DNA of 64,000 nucleotides from NCBI GenBank assembly GCA_905221605.1, contig CAJNDS010000516.1, positions 56,925 to 120,924 on the forward strand, given 5' to 3'. Position 1 is the first letter of the stretch. Every line of letters starts with the position of its first letter. Origin of the DNA: Symbiodinium natans. Taxonomy: Eukaryota > Sar > Dinophyceae > Suessiales > Symbiodiniaceae. A model generated the notes under the pieces. It ran no database searches. It was not told where the DNA came from and saw nothing but the letters and a program-made list of their open reading frames with translations. Shown one piece after another: positions 35,911-45,900 of the stretch. The position numbers and the translations under genes are program-made.

Positions 35911-37191
35911 TCATGTCAATTCACGGGCTAATTGAATACGTCCATTTTTCGCCCATGAATGAACAATCTTACTAGAATTATTCTGTGAGGCGATCAGAGT
36001 GGAAGTCGAGAGCTGACGCGAAAGGCCCCCACAGCGTTGGAGCAAGGCCTCCTGCACCAGGTAACCATCCGGCTTCGAGGTTGGGCCCGATGCCGCAGTA
36101 GTCAGCCACGGCTTGGGTGGCTCCAGGGCCGCGTGCGCACGGTTCGGGGCCGTGACGATGTACAAATCGTCCAGGAAACCCATCAAGGTGTCCCCATCGT
36201 GCAGGCCGGAAACCGCACGCTGCAGAGCGTCGTGCTGCCGCAACGCATACAGCACTGGGGCCAAGAAAGCTGCCCGCGACATGGAGTGCGACCGTCAAGT
36301 GACCAGGACCGCATCACTGCCCTCGGCGAGGGCGACCCGCACGCGAGCTGAGAGTGCATCCGTGCCTGTTCGAGCTTGCATGCGCAAACTGGTAAGGGCG
36401 TGTGGCTTGTCAAACACGGTTGCCCACAGCTTGGCCAGCGTGCGTTTCCCAGGCGGCGAAAGGCGTGACCTGGGGCAATGCCCCGCGCTCCGCCAGCGGT
36501 TTGCGCAAAGCCGTGATGAAGCGGGCCATGGCAAGTGCTGTCGGGATCTTTGCAGGGACAGGGGCGCGTGCCAGCAGGGTGGCGGCATCAGCGAGCAACT
36601 CCATAGCTTCACCATCCTGAGTAGAAGCTTGAAGTGCTCAGCCTGCATACTCGACAAGCCCGCGGCTCCCCGGCGCTGTGCCTCGCGCAGCGCCGTGGCG
36701 AAAGATCGAAGTTCGGCCACTAGCGAAGCTCGCCGCTCCGGGTTGGTCAGCGCTCGCCACGGGGCTGGCGGCCGTGCCGGGTGCGAGTTCCGCCGCAGTT
36801 TCGCCCTGGCGGACTTTTGCGCACGCCTGGTTGTGTTGACGCTCAGAGACCTCGTCAGGCGGGATAGCTCCTGCTTGCGGGCTTAGGAGCGCTGTTGGGA
36901 CGGCCCGGCACCGCGGATGAGCTGGGTCAACTCGCCGCGCTGGAATGCCGCAGCGTGGCCATGCTGAGAAAGCCCATGCGTGCAAATCTCAATCATGCGG
37001 GTGAACTCCCAAAAAGCCATGAAAAATGAGCGAGCACCACCCAAGCGTGCTCGCGGACCTGGTGGTTCGCCCGCTGCTGCACGCAGACGCGTCCGGCACA
37101 CCCCTGCGGCAGACCACTCGGCTGACCACCCGCGCTCGTTTGGCTTCCCGTGTTTGCACCGGTGTCGCATGCGGTTCTGGACCTGATGCAC
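35911..37191 (-). pseudogene. Non-LTR retrotransposon reverse transcriptase, degenerate
   Basis: Reading the minus strand from 37191 down, there is a preceding helical segment and then AELRSFATALREAQRRGAAG then LSSMQAEHFKLLL (from 36720). Next come ARFITALRKPL in another frame, DALSARVRVALAEGSDAVL (ending near 36295), and then MSRAAFLAPVLYALRQHDAL then FLDDLYIVTAPNRAHAAL (36282 down). The order fits one RT with motif C as FLDD, but stops and frame changes separate the pieces and motif A is largely lost. Confidence 0.65.
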
Positions 37192-37314
37192 CTCGCGTTC
37201 AGGGTCCTGCTGTATGTCGATGACGTTGTGATTTTCAGTGACAACCCTGTTGAATTACAACGAGCACTGGATGCAGCGCATGCGTGGACCAATACGGTCG
37301 AGGCAGGCCGCTAG
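37128..37314 (+). pseudogene. Reverse transcriptase fragment with YVDD motif
   Basis: On the + strand, LPVFAPVSHAVLDLMHLAFR continues VLLYVDDVVIFSDNPVELQR then ALDAAHAWTNTVEAGR and a stop. YVDD is the catalytic motif C of reverse transcriptases. The piece belongs to a different RT type from the FLDD copies and is oriented opposite to the minus-strand remnants beside it. No upstream motif A or B was found on this strand. Confidence 0.65.
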
Positions 37315-37663
37315 GCACTCGCCGGGGCGCTGCTGTCCGCCTGCGGCGACGAGGGCATCGTGCTGGCCCAGAAGCGTACAGCGCGGGTGCCAGGGCGTCC
37401 CCTTGTTCGCACCCTTCGCTGATGGATGGTGCGCCTCTGCCTGTCGGCGTCCCACCAGCGGTATGTGGACAGATTGGACAGCTGCCCGTGCCACAGGCGC
37501 ACGGCGATGGCGTGCAGCTTGCGTAGAAACGCAGCATGGAGATCGTATCGTAGGTGCTGCGGCTGTCCAGTGACATAATGGGTGCCGCAGAGTCCAGATC
37601 GATCGACAGCGGCGCGAAGCATGCCCGAGAGTGCGTCCGTGCCAGCCCGCGTTTGCAGCGCAA
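37235..37663 (-). pseudogene. Reverse transcriptase fragment, frameshifted
   Basis: Minus-strand frame: MSLDSRSTYDTISMLRFYAS (motif A region, with the usual DGR changed to DSR) and SEGCEQGDALAPALYA (motif B). It then shifts frame to LLGQHDALVAAGGQQRPGEC. The catalytic motif C is lost, apparently where the + strand YVDD piece abuts. Confidence 0.65.
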
Positions 37664-37682
37664 ACGGTAGCTAGGGTAGTTG

Positions 37683-37735
37683 TAACCCTAAACCCTAAAC
37701 TCTAAACATCTCTAAGCCCTAAACCCTAAAGCCTA
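37683..37735 (+). repeat. Interstitial CCCTAAA-type tract, degenerate
   Basis: Seven or so units with AAACATCTCTAAG-type interruptions. Confidence 0.85.
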
Positions 37736-37767
37736 AACCTCTCTACCATATAGCCCTAAATGTTAAA

Positions 37768-37945
37768 CACGAATTCGGCCATTTGATCAATTTTACGGCC
37801 GTTGTTCAGCACAAATTTAGCGATTTGATCCATTTCGGCCCCTCTGACCCATCCCATCCCCCCCCCCCATTGTTCAGCACGAATCTGGCGATTCGATCCA
37901 TTTTTGACTTCCGTTGTTCAGCACGAATTTGGCGATTTGATCCCA
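37768..37945. repeat. Tandem repeat, about 35-60 bp spacing, core GTTCAGCACGAATTTGGCGA
   Basis: Four diverged copies of GTTCAGCACGAATTTGGCGA then TTTGATCCATTTT lie near 37768, 37803, 37873 and 37917. They sit at the 3' end (minus-strand sense) of the endonuclease ORF and may be the tail region of that element. Confidence 0.65.
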
Positions 37946-37963
37946 AAGTCTTCACGGCCTTGC

Positions 37964-38899
37964 CTACCTCCCCCGAGGTGCGGCTCGAACCAGCTCGACC
38001 ATGCCTGTTGCCCGCTCTCGGGTTTGTTGCGCTCGCGAGCTGTCCCGCTCGAACGATTGTGTCTGCAGAGAAGCCGGGGCCACTGTCGCCACCAACGTGC
38101 TCCTGCGTGACCTCAACCTTGTTGTCCAACGGCAGGACGAGCAGCGCATAGAGGTCATCGCCAGCAGCCGTTTTCTCTCAACCTGGGTATGCACAACCTG
38201 CAAATTTGAGGAGGTCAATATGAAGTCCATTTGCACACGTTCTCCGTCCATTGATCGCCGGCATGTCCAACTGTCTGCGCCAAATATCGGGTCGGCGAAG
38301 CGGTTTGAAAATTGAAGCCCGTATGAAAGCCCCCATGATGCGAGCGTAATTCCACGAATGTTCCGCTCCACAAACTCCCACATTGACGGCTCGTCACCGG
38401 CTTGCAAATGACCAAGGCTAGCATTGAAGTCCCCACCTAGGACGATGACTGCATCATCACGAATACAATTATCAAGCACAAGTGACAGCACGTCATATAC
38501 CTCCCCCACGGCATCATCTGAATCCCAACTTGTGGGGAAGTATACCGCCACAAAAGCAAATTTTCTGGTCCCTTTGCAACAACGTAGCAAACAAACCCGA
38601 GGCGAATAAGCATGAAAGGAAATGTTGCGTACGTCTGTCTGCCATGTCTTAGACATGCAGATGCCAACACCTTGTCCCCGTGAGCCGCCACTGGAAAACA
38701 ATTTGTCCCCACGTGTTGTCTTGAACATCTCCTCGTGGGCATCCCGCCAAGTTTCACTGACAAATAAAACGTCATACGAAAGCGCATTGACCTCGACCTC
38801 ACACAAAAAATCTTCAAATCTAGCTTGGTCCCTGACACTCTGCAAATTCTTGGTTACTGCATGCATCTGGTGCGTGAAACCAACAACGTCTTCGGCAAG
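37964..38899 (-). CDS. APE-type endonuclease domain of a non-LTR retrotransposon
   Basis: The minus-strand frame has 300 codons from its ATG at 38866 and extends upstream in frame. It shows KNLQSVRD, DVLFVSETWRD (catalytic Glu in SETW), VAVYFPTSWDSD, VIVLGGDFNASLG (GDFN) and VQMDFILTSS, in the order of the endonuclease/exonuclease/phosphatase fold used by LINE elements to nick target DNA. The frame stays open through this domain, so this piece is younger or better preserved than the RT pieces. The matching RT that should follow on the minus strand is not contiguous; below 37964 come repeats and the broken RT at 37235-37663. Confidence 0.75.
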   Translation of the reverse strand, partial: LAEDVVGFTHQMHAVTKNLQSVRDQARFEDFLCEVEVNALSYDVLFVSETWRDAHEEMFKTTRGDKLFSSGGSRGQGVGICMSKTWQTDVRNISFHAYSPRVCLLRCCKGTRKFAFVAVYFPTSWDSDDAVGEVYDVLSLVLDNCIRDDAVIVLGGDFNASLGHLQAGDEPSMWEFVERNIRGITLASWGLSYGLQFSNRFADPIFGADSWTCRRSMDGERVQMDFILTSSNLQVVHTQVERKRLLAMTSMRCSSCRWTTRLRSRRSTLVATVAPASLQTQSFERDSSRAQQTRERATGMVELVRAAPRGR

Positions 38900-38986
38900 T
38901 TGACCATGTGGATCATGAGCTGCACGCTTACCGGAAGCGATACTCCCGCGGTGCCAAGCTTTATTGCCACTGGTGTTTGCCGACTC

Positions 38987-39259
38987 CTACTCCATGTCAT
39001 CTACGATGTCTTGGATGGCTGTTCGCACTTCTTCGCTTGCTGGGCATCCTCCGTCTGCCCAGTCCACATAACCATCCTCGTTGACCGTCGCAACATGCAC
39101 CAACTTTTGCTTCATGCGCGCTGAAATCTTGTAACTGCGATAGTTGACCATGATGTCCCGTGGAGTGATGCTATCAATCTCAATCAAAAACTTTTTGATT
39201 TTGCTGGCCACCTTGCCTCGTTTCCTTTCTGTTGCCGAACGGTTCTCCGCGGCCCACAA
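38987..39259 (-). CDS. Possible retrotransposon ORF upstream of the endonuclease
   Basis: A 90-codon lysine-rich minus-strand ORF (KVASKIKKFLIEIDSITPRD then IMVNYRSYKISARMKQKL) lies immediately 5' of the endonuclease in the same orientation. That is where a LINE ORF1 (nucleic-acid-binding) product would lie. No RRM or zinc knuckle is recognised. Confidence 0.35.
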   Translation of the reverse strand: MWAAENRSATERKRGKVASKIKKFLIEIDSITPRDIMVNYRSYKISARMKQKLVHVATVNEDGYVDWADGGCPASEEVRTAIQDIVDDME

Positions 39260-39269
39260 CTTTGCCTTC

Positions 39270-39720
39270 GGCGGGGTCCGCGGGATCGCAACGGGCGACG
39301 TCTCCCGTCGGCTAGTCTCGCGCGCGCTGGCTCAGGGCTGGGCCGACACGTTCGACCAAGCTTCACGCCCATACCAGTTCGCGCTCAAGGCTCGGGCCGG
39401 TACTGATGCATTGGCAGCTCACGTGCGCGCGTCGCTCGATATGCGGCCTGATGCCGTAGTCGTGTCGCTGGACGGGCGAAATGCTTACGACAGCATGTCC
39501 CGGGCGGCTTTCTTGTCCGCGCTGAACTCCTGCGCGCCGGAGCTGGTCCCTTTTGTGCGCATGTGGTATGGCGACCCGTCCACGTACTTCTGGTGGGACG
39601 TGGCCGGTCAATGCCGAGAGGTTTCGCAGGGCGAGGGCTGCGAGCAAGGAGACCCGCTGGCCCCTCCCGGACCTCCAATGCGCCTGGCTGCTTTTGGCCA
39701 TGTGCGCGTCGCCGCGCGCC
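39270..39720 (+). pseudogene. Reverse transcriptase fragment (motifs A and B), + strand
   Basis: Reads GGVRGIATGDVSRRLVSRAL, then QFALKARAGTDALAAHVRAS, VVSLDGRNAYDSMSRAAFLS (motif A) and EGCEQGDPLAP (motif B). After this the frame shifts and motif C is not found. The fragment abuts, head to head, the minus-strand ORF ending at 39259, so it is probably a 5'-truncated insertion. An A/T-rich AATAAGGATAATAATAAGG tail-like segment lies at 40060-40100. Confidence 0.75.
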
Positions 39721-40157
39721 AACCATGCGTTGCGGACGGTCCCCCCCTCCGAGGTCGCCTCCTACGCCCAGTTGCACGATGATGCAGTCGGAGACCTTGG
39801 TCTCGCTGCTGGGAGGCCTTCCACAAGACGACACGGACACGGCGCGCTCTTTGGCGGGGCTCCCCGGCTGTCAGTCCCCGTCAGTCAGAACAAGTTCTCA
39901 TGTTTTGCAGCCCATTTCTGATCAACCATGCAAGGTATGGCAGAATCAGAAGATTTTGTGTTCCACAGGTGGAGTGGCTGTGTTTAAGACCGAGCGGCCA
40001 TCCGCACACCTTGCGCATGTCTACACCGACTTTGACTAAGAGAAATGTAGTATTCATTATCATGATGATAATAAGGATAATAATAAGGAGAAAAAGAATA
40101 ATCGTAGTAAGAAATTGAACTCCTTCCGAATTGTTGAGCCACAGCTACCCAAGAGCC

Positions 40158-41114
40158 ATGGATCCACATGGCGTGCTTGGCGTGGCAAGCTCTGCCACTT
40201 GCGAGGAGATCCAGAAGGCTTACAAAACCCGAGCAAAAGAAATACATCCAGACAAGCGTCCAGCTGACGAGCAGGAAACAGCTACCCAAGAGTTTCAGCA
40301 GCTTTTGCAAGCCTATGAGACCCTCATGAGGGCTGCGCCGACAGCTGCGGGGGGTGGACGGCCGCAGCCAGACAACATGGCAAAGCATGGAACTGCTTTT
40401 AGCCATGTTGCTTTGGACACTTTCTTCCTCCCGCGAGATTTTGGCCAAATTTCACCTGGTGAAGACGACGATGCCAATGCTGACATACTGGCAAGTGTTG
40501 AAAGGGTTTCAGACACTTGGTGCGAGCCATTGAAGGGCATCATTTCCTCATTGGTGCACCGACCGACCAAGTACTTCATGCTGGAAAAGCTGCAAGCTCT
40601 TCAAGTGAAGCAAGCAGCGGCATTCTGGCTGCGAGCACAGAATGCCGTCCTGCACATCGAACGCTTTGCAAGCGACATGGCCATGGTACGGGCCTGGCGT
40701 GTGCAGCTTCCTTCGGCTGAGGTGAAGAAGATGCTTCCGCCCTGCATGGCTGTGCCGGCGATTGCGACGCGGGCACGCTGGGAGCGAGTAGCGCATGAGG
40801 CGTTCTGCCAAGTGGCGGCATTTTTGGCCATAGAAGAGCTGCCACAAGCTGCGGCGCAAGGAGATGATCCGTCTTTGCCAGTGGTGATCATTGACTACTT
40901 GCTGCCCGTGGTTTGTGGTGAAACAGTGGACCTATCTACCTGCAAGTTTCTTTGGAAGAAGGCAACTCGACACATTCGTTCGTGTGTTTGGTCATCCTTG
41001 ACCCGCCTAGTGTGTGTTGAGATGTGGGAATTCGGAAACATTCAGACAGCAGAGCACATGTTCCTGGCAGAACATTTTCTTTTTCCTGCGTATTCCAAGC
41101 TTTTCGCGCCTTGA
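40158..41114 (+). CDS. J-domain (DnaJ-like) protein
   Basis: A single open exon of 318 residues from the ATG at 40158 (MDPHGVLGV); an ATG nine codons upstream at 40131 is also in frame. Residues of about 2-65 form a J domain: DPHGVLGVASSATCEEIQKA, then YKTRAKEIHPDKRP with the HPD loop at residues 30-32, then FQQLLQAYETLM. J domains stimulate Hsp70 ATPase. No Gly/Phe-rich region, zinc-finger CRR or CTD follows, so this is a class C (type III) J protein. The remaining 250 residues are helical (EKLQALQVKQAAAFWLRAQN) and not recognised. It has no signal peptide or obvious membrane helix. Confidence 0.85.
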   Translation: MDPHGVLGVASSATCEEIQKAYKTRAKEIHPDKRPADEQETATQEFQQLLQAYETLMRAAPTAAGGGRPQPDNMAKHGTAFSHVALDTFFLPRDFGQISPGEDDDANADILASVERVSDTWCEPLKGIISSLVHRPTKYFMLEKLQALQVKQAAAFWLRAQNAVLHIERFASDMAMVRAWRVQLPSAEVKKMLPPCMAVPAIATRARWERVAHEAFCQVAAFLAIEELPQAAAQGDDPSLPVVIIDYLLPVVCGETVDLSTCKFLWKKATRHIRSCVWSSLTRLVCVEMWEFGNIQTAEHMFLAEHFLFPAYSKLFAP

Positions 41115-41231
41115 GTCCATGATCAGAACTGCAAATATGTGCAAAAAATCAGCAACTCGCGGCGTCATTCAATCTTTGACTTCATTTCTGCCTTACTCCG
41201 GGGCACCCCTTTTCTCTAAACCGACAAAGTT

Positions 41232-42400
41232 TCACCTGTCAATCTGAGGTGAGGGACGAAGTGCGCCTTCAAGGAGGACGTCGTGTTGCAGCTTGGTCCG
41301 CTGTAAAGAGCCTCTTGCACTTCGAGTGCTGCCGCCTCGAGCTAGGAGCCCAGACCTATAAGACGCTCGGCATCGGGTAAAACTTGCAGAAACAGCTGTT
41401 CTACAGCTCTTTTCCATTGTTGTTCCCCAGCATCGCGCAGCAACCTGCGCAACCACAGGGCCTTTTAGAGAGCGACTTAGCACCAACATCTTCGAAAGCC
41501 AACAGGTCCTGCATTTGCAGATGAGAAAACAGGGCGGCATGATCTTTGAGCAACTCATGTATGTCCGCCACCCATGCCGTGCCGTCCCATATACTCCACA
41601 AGTATATAGAAAGACACTTGATGATCTCATGTGTGAGAGCCTGGCAATGACACCAAAAACGGATGTCCAGAAAATATCCCACAACTCTTCGCTGGGAGCT
41701 AAGCAAACCCGCCAAGACATGCTTATGAGGAAGGCTCAGGTTGCGCAACGTAGCTTCGGACTTGCCCCGTTTCTTTTCTTCAGCCAAGCGCATGGCCCAC
41801 ACACGCAATGCAAAGGCTGGCCCACACACGCAAAGCAAAAGGCCGTCAATTGATACCAGCCTCCTGAGCATCTGTTTTGGTGAAGTTCTGTTCGCAATGT
41901 TCGCCCAGTCTTGTTGCCAAACCCAGGACTTTGATCCTCCAGGTGCATTCGGAAGCTCTGAGCTACGTCGGCGCCTTGAGCCCCTCTGCTCAGTTGGAGG
42001 CATGTCGCAAGGTCGCCCGTCGTGCCGCGAAGTTGGACGGATGCAGTGGTGTGGCGGCGGCGGATGCGGTGTCCATCAGGACGGGTGCTGAGTTGTTGGT
42101 CCATCGCGCTATTGTCCTGTTGCACTTGGGTGTTGAGAACCTCCTTTTGGTTGGGCTGAGAGGAGTCCATTAGCTCGCTGCTTGTAGGAGCACGTTGGAG
42201 ATGGTGCAGGAAAAGGTCCAGGCAGCTCTTGGTGTGCTCCAGCGTGACTGGAACGCGGTTTGTCAGGAATTGGTGCCTGCTCGGGTGGATGGTGATCGGC
42301 TTTGCTTCGCCCGCGATGTTGAGCATCAACTACTCTCTTCCATGCCGATGATCACCAAGCTCCTCGCCACTTCCCGTCCAAGCAACACCAGCCAGGTAGG
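41232..42400. other. Probable coding region, strand unresolved
   Basis: The minus frame 41401-42003 reads like protein in its middle (RRVVGYFLDIRFWCHCQALT then HEIIKCLSIYLWSIWDGTAW). A second minus frame covers 41736-42329. On the + strand, 42195-42404 also reads well (VQAALGVLQRDWNAVCQELV then EHQLLSSMPMITKLLATSRP) and ends at a plausible donor (agccag|gtaggg), with 41945-42150 open upstream. Either a minus-strand gene lies convergent to the J-domain gene, or these are N-terminal exons of the large gene that follows. Confidence 0.35.
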
Positions 42401-42552
42401 GTAGTCGAAGAAAAGGTAATGCAGGCATCTTACACACATTGTCCACTGACTGTTTCTTTTTTGTAACATTTCAGGGTGGCAGGTCTTGTTTGCGGAGATC
42501 ATGATGTGTGGGGCTCCATGTCGTTCCATGCAGCCCTAGCATTCATCTCGGC

Positions 42553-42599
42553 ACCCTAAACCCTAAACCCTTAATCCTAAACCCTAAACCCTAAACCCT
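42553..42599 (+). repeat. Interstitial CCCTAAA tract
   Basis: About six units, probably inside an intron or 5' flank of the large DUF3638-family gene. Confidence 0.9.
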
Positions 42600-42604
42600 G
42601 GGAG

Positions 42605-42915
42605 GTGGCGAACCCACGCGGCATGCCTCGTGCGAGCAACCAATCGATTGAAGCGCACGCCCAACTCCTTGCAGCGCACGCGTCAGACCCATTTGCTTCC
42701 TTGACGGCCTTGCGGGATGCAGAGGAGTATATCTTGCAGGCACCTTGTTGAAGTCGATGATGTGCGTGTGGTTTTTGGGAAGGCATGTCTTTCATTAGCT
42801 TTTATCTTTGCTTTTTTAGTGCACGAGCAGGTCTGGTGGCAGGATCCCCAGCGGCTCGCTGCTCAAGTTCTGGGCTTGCGGCAGCAGCCCGGTTCGGTCT
42901 CAAAAGTTTTGAAAG
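42605..42915 (+). CDS. Candidate 5' exons of the DUF3638-family gene
   Basis: 42605-42739 gives 45 codons (VANPRGMPRASNQSIEAHAQ then DPFASLTALRDAEEYILQ) after an AG acceptor and before gcacct, a GC-type donor. 42820-42915 reads HEQVWWQDPQRLAAQVLGLR then QQPGSVSKVLK after ttttttag. Both are protein-like and in the right orientation. Their membership of the gene is inferred from position only. Confidence 0.4.
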
Positions 42916-45900
42916 ATTGAAGTCAACAAGCCAAGATACTTAGAGGGAAGCACCCGAAATCACCCGAAAACTAAATAAATGCTGTACCAGAACAGAAAGG
43001 GGTGCGAGAACTGTTTATTTTGCATGCTTCAGTTTTTTCTGCGTTGCCCTGCGCTTGATTACATTCGATGCCTACAGCTGAGGCTGCTGCCCAACTATTT
43101 GGCCCAAAGTTCTGCCCTGTACGCTGGAGACGCGGAGGGCCAGAGCAGGAGGGTCCTTTTCGGCACATGCATGGCTCTCCTGGTGGATCGGCACGCATGC
43201 ATCAACTTTCCGATGCTGCGAGGGCACAAGGTTGGGGTTGATATGGGCATGCTGAGCAGGTTGCTGGTGCCTCTACCGAGCCACAGGAGGCTCTTGGACA
43301 GCTTGGAGAAATATGTGTGGAGCAGGGATGAAAAGGCCACGTACCCGGCCACCATCGAGCCCAACGTGAGCTCTGCATCCTTTGCCGTGAGGTTTCATTC
43401 AACATCCAACGATGCAGAGAAGGTGCGACTGGACATATTGGAGCAATGCAGAAAGAACCAAGTCGAGAAGAAGAAAGAAGTTGCGCAGAAACTTCAACAA
43501 CACGAAGGGCTTATTTCCTTGGCCGGAGCAAAGCAGAGCGAGGCCAATGGCCTCTTTTGCCAATATACAAGGCGTAGATTGGCTCAATAGTTGAGATCAG
43601 GTTGAGATTGATTGCACGTTGTTTTTCGGTTTCATTTCGTGTGCGTCGTTTTTGTGTTTTGTTGTTCATCTGGTTTTGGGAGCTACTTGACCTGGCAAGT
43701 CTCCGAGGTTGGTGCAGCTACTACCAGCGCTACAACAACGAACATGACAGCAGCTGCAGGAAGTGCTTGCTCCAAAGCGAAGCTTCCAATCTCCAGCACG
43801 AAGCAGAGAACATCAAAGTGACTTTCTATGAGAAGCTTCTCCCTCAGTGTGAGGACATGCAGCGGGCCATCGTCTATGACCTGCTTCTTCCGGAGATGCT
43901 GGCGCTTCACCGTGATGCCATGTTCATGTTGGCTCAGGTTTGTGTGCCACGAGACCTCACTCAGCGAGCCAATGCATCATCATGGAGGGATGATTATGTT
44001 TTGAGTACTTGGCGTAAACACCTGGAGTTGATCTCAGTTCTAGGCGCGACACGCCAGAAGTTTCAGTGCACCCAGCACATACTGGAGCACACGACATTCA
44101 TTGTGAACAACAAACGTGATACAGTCCTCTTGCTTCACCATCAGCCTGTGAATGCTTCGTTGGTTTGGTGCGTGACAGATCTCACATTGCTAAAGACCAT
44201 GGATGAGCCATATGTGTCGCTCCAACCTTTCATTTTCTCCTGGGAGCATGATGAAAACATGGTGATCGCGGGCAAGTCAAGTGCGCATCCAGCTCTCAAC
44301 TTGCTTGAGTTTGAGGCATATGGTCAGCTGCGTGCAGGTATTTCCCTTCAACTGCCGCGCTTGCTGCGTGCCATTGAGCAGCGGACGTTATCATTTCAAC
44401 GTCAGGGTGTGGTTGATGTGTTGAAGGCATTGTTGTGGCAAGCTGGGCCTCCATCCAGGCAGAACATTGCATTGGATGCTCTCGTGCCCAGAATTGTAGC
44501 AGAGTCGGATGACTGGCTCCGGATGAATTTGCAGATTCTCAACACGGCTGACTTTGCTGAGAAGCTTTGCAAGCACATGACCCGCCTCCTAAAGCATTCA
44601 GAGGACAACTGGTCGAGCGACAAGGTCCTCCTATGCATCTGCCACATTGCACGCTGCATAGCCGAGCACTCACAAGCAGGCCGGGGCTCGGCTTTGCGAA
44701 ACGTTTCGCAAGTGTAAAATGCTTGTGTTGCAAGGTCTGAATTGTTAAGGTCGCCGCGTGCCATTTGGCTTGAGTAGTGTGTGGACACACTGGTGTTGTT
44801 GTTTGCGGATAGGTCTGCTAGGTGGTGTTGCATGCGTACCTTCGCCTTGCTTCGGTTGCGCCGAAGATGCCCGGTAACAGTTCGTAGCACCTGCTTCACT
44901 TGTTGGTTTGCTGCAAGGTGCCGATGCAGCCCAGACTTTGTTGCTGGAGAGCAGGAAAGTTGGCATCCGTTGGCTTGCTGAAGTCAGAGATGTGATGAGC
45001 CGCGTTGACAATGCGGAGTTGGTCAAGACGCACCTTGCTTGAATTGCAGAGAAGCTTGCCAAGCTCTCAATACAGGTTTTGAACAACCGGGCACGGCTTG
45101 GTCGGACTGAGTATATCGGTTGGGCAATGTTGGCCCTCAAGACGTGCCACTTAAGTTCGATAGGATGATGACATGTGACCCAATCTATGATCAAGTTGTC
45201 TTGTCGTTTGCAGTGTTTTTTTGCCTCCTGGGCAGTGTGGCTTTTCAATCATGGTTTTAAGGCTGCGGCTGAAGCTGGTGGACATCGCTGCCTCCGTTGC
45301 CTTGACCTTTCGCCCAGAGGCCAGGACAAAGAACCCCGAGACCCGAAAACCCCACAACCCTAAACCCTAAAAACCTTAAAACCCTACACATAACCCTAGA
45401 ACCTCAAACCCTATATAAACCAGGCCAAGACTGCCGTCACGGGGAGCAGCTTGAAGGACTGGCTGACGGCACGCGCCGTGGGATACGACAACATCCTGCT
45501 GGGTGCTGTTCAAGTGCAGTGTATGGAGCCTGCCAGGAACCTGGGCGTTGGTAAATTTCACCGGGTACTAGATGAATCATCCCCATTGACCCCTTATTGG
45601 TATTTGGCTATTTGACTGTGCATTTTCTCCGAGCGTCCGTGCATTCCGTCAAGAGCAAGCAACCGCAAATGTTGCAAGTGTTTCCCTAAGCAGACGAAAT
45701 TACACTTCTCGCAGCGGTGTCGATCTGAGGAAGAGGATTCTCTTCCAGGCCATGAGGATTGCCTTAGAGTTGGAGACCCAGCTCCACGTCATCATCTCCA
45801 CGACGACTGCGCTCTCCGCGTGGCTCTTCGACCATTGGAGTGACTCTCGGGGTGGTGAGGTCGGGGCTTGGGAACGCTATCCAGCACCCGCTGAAAGCTG

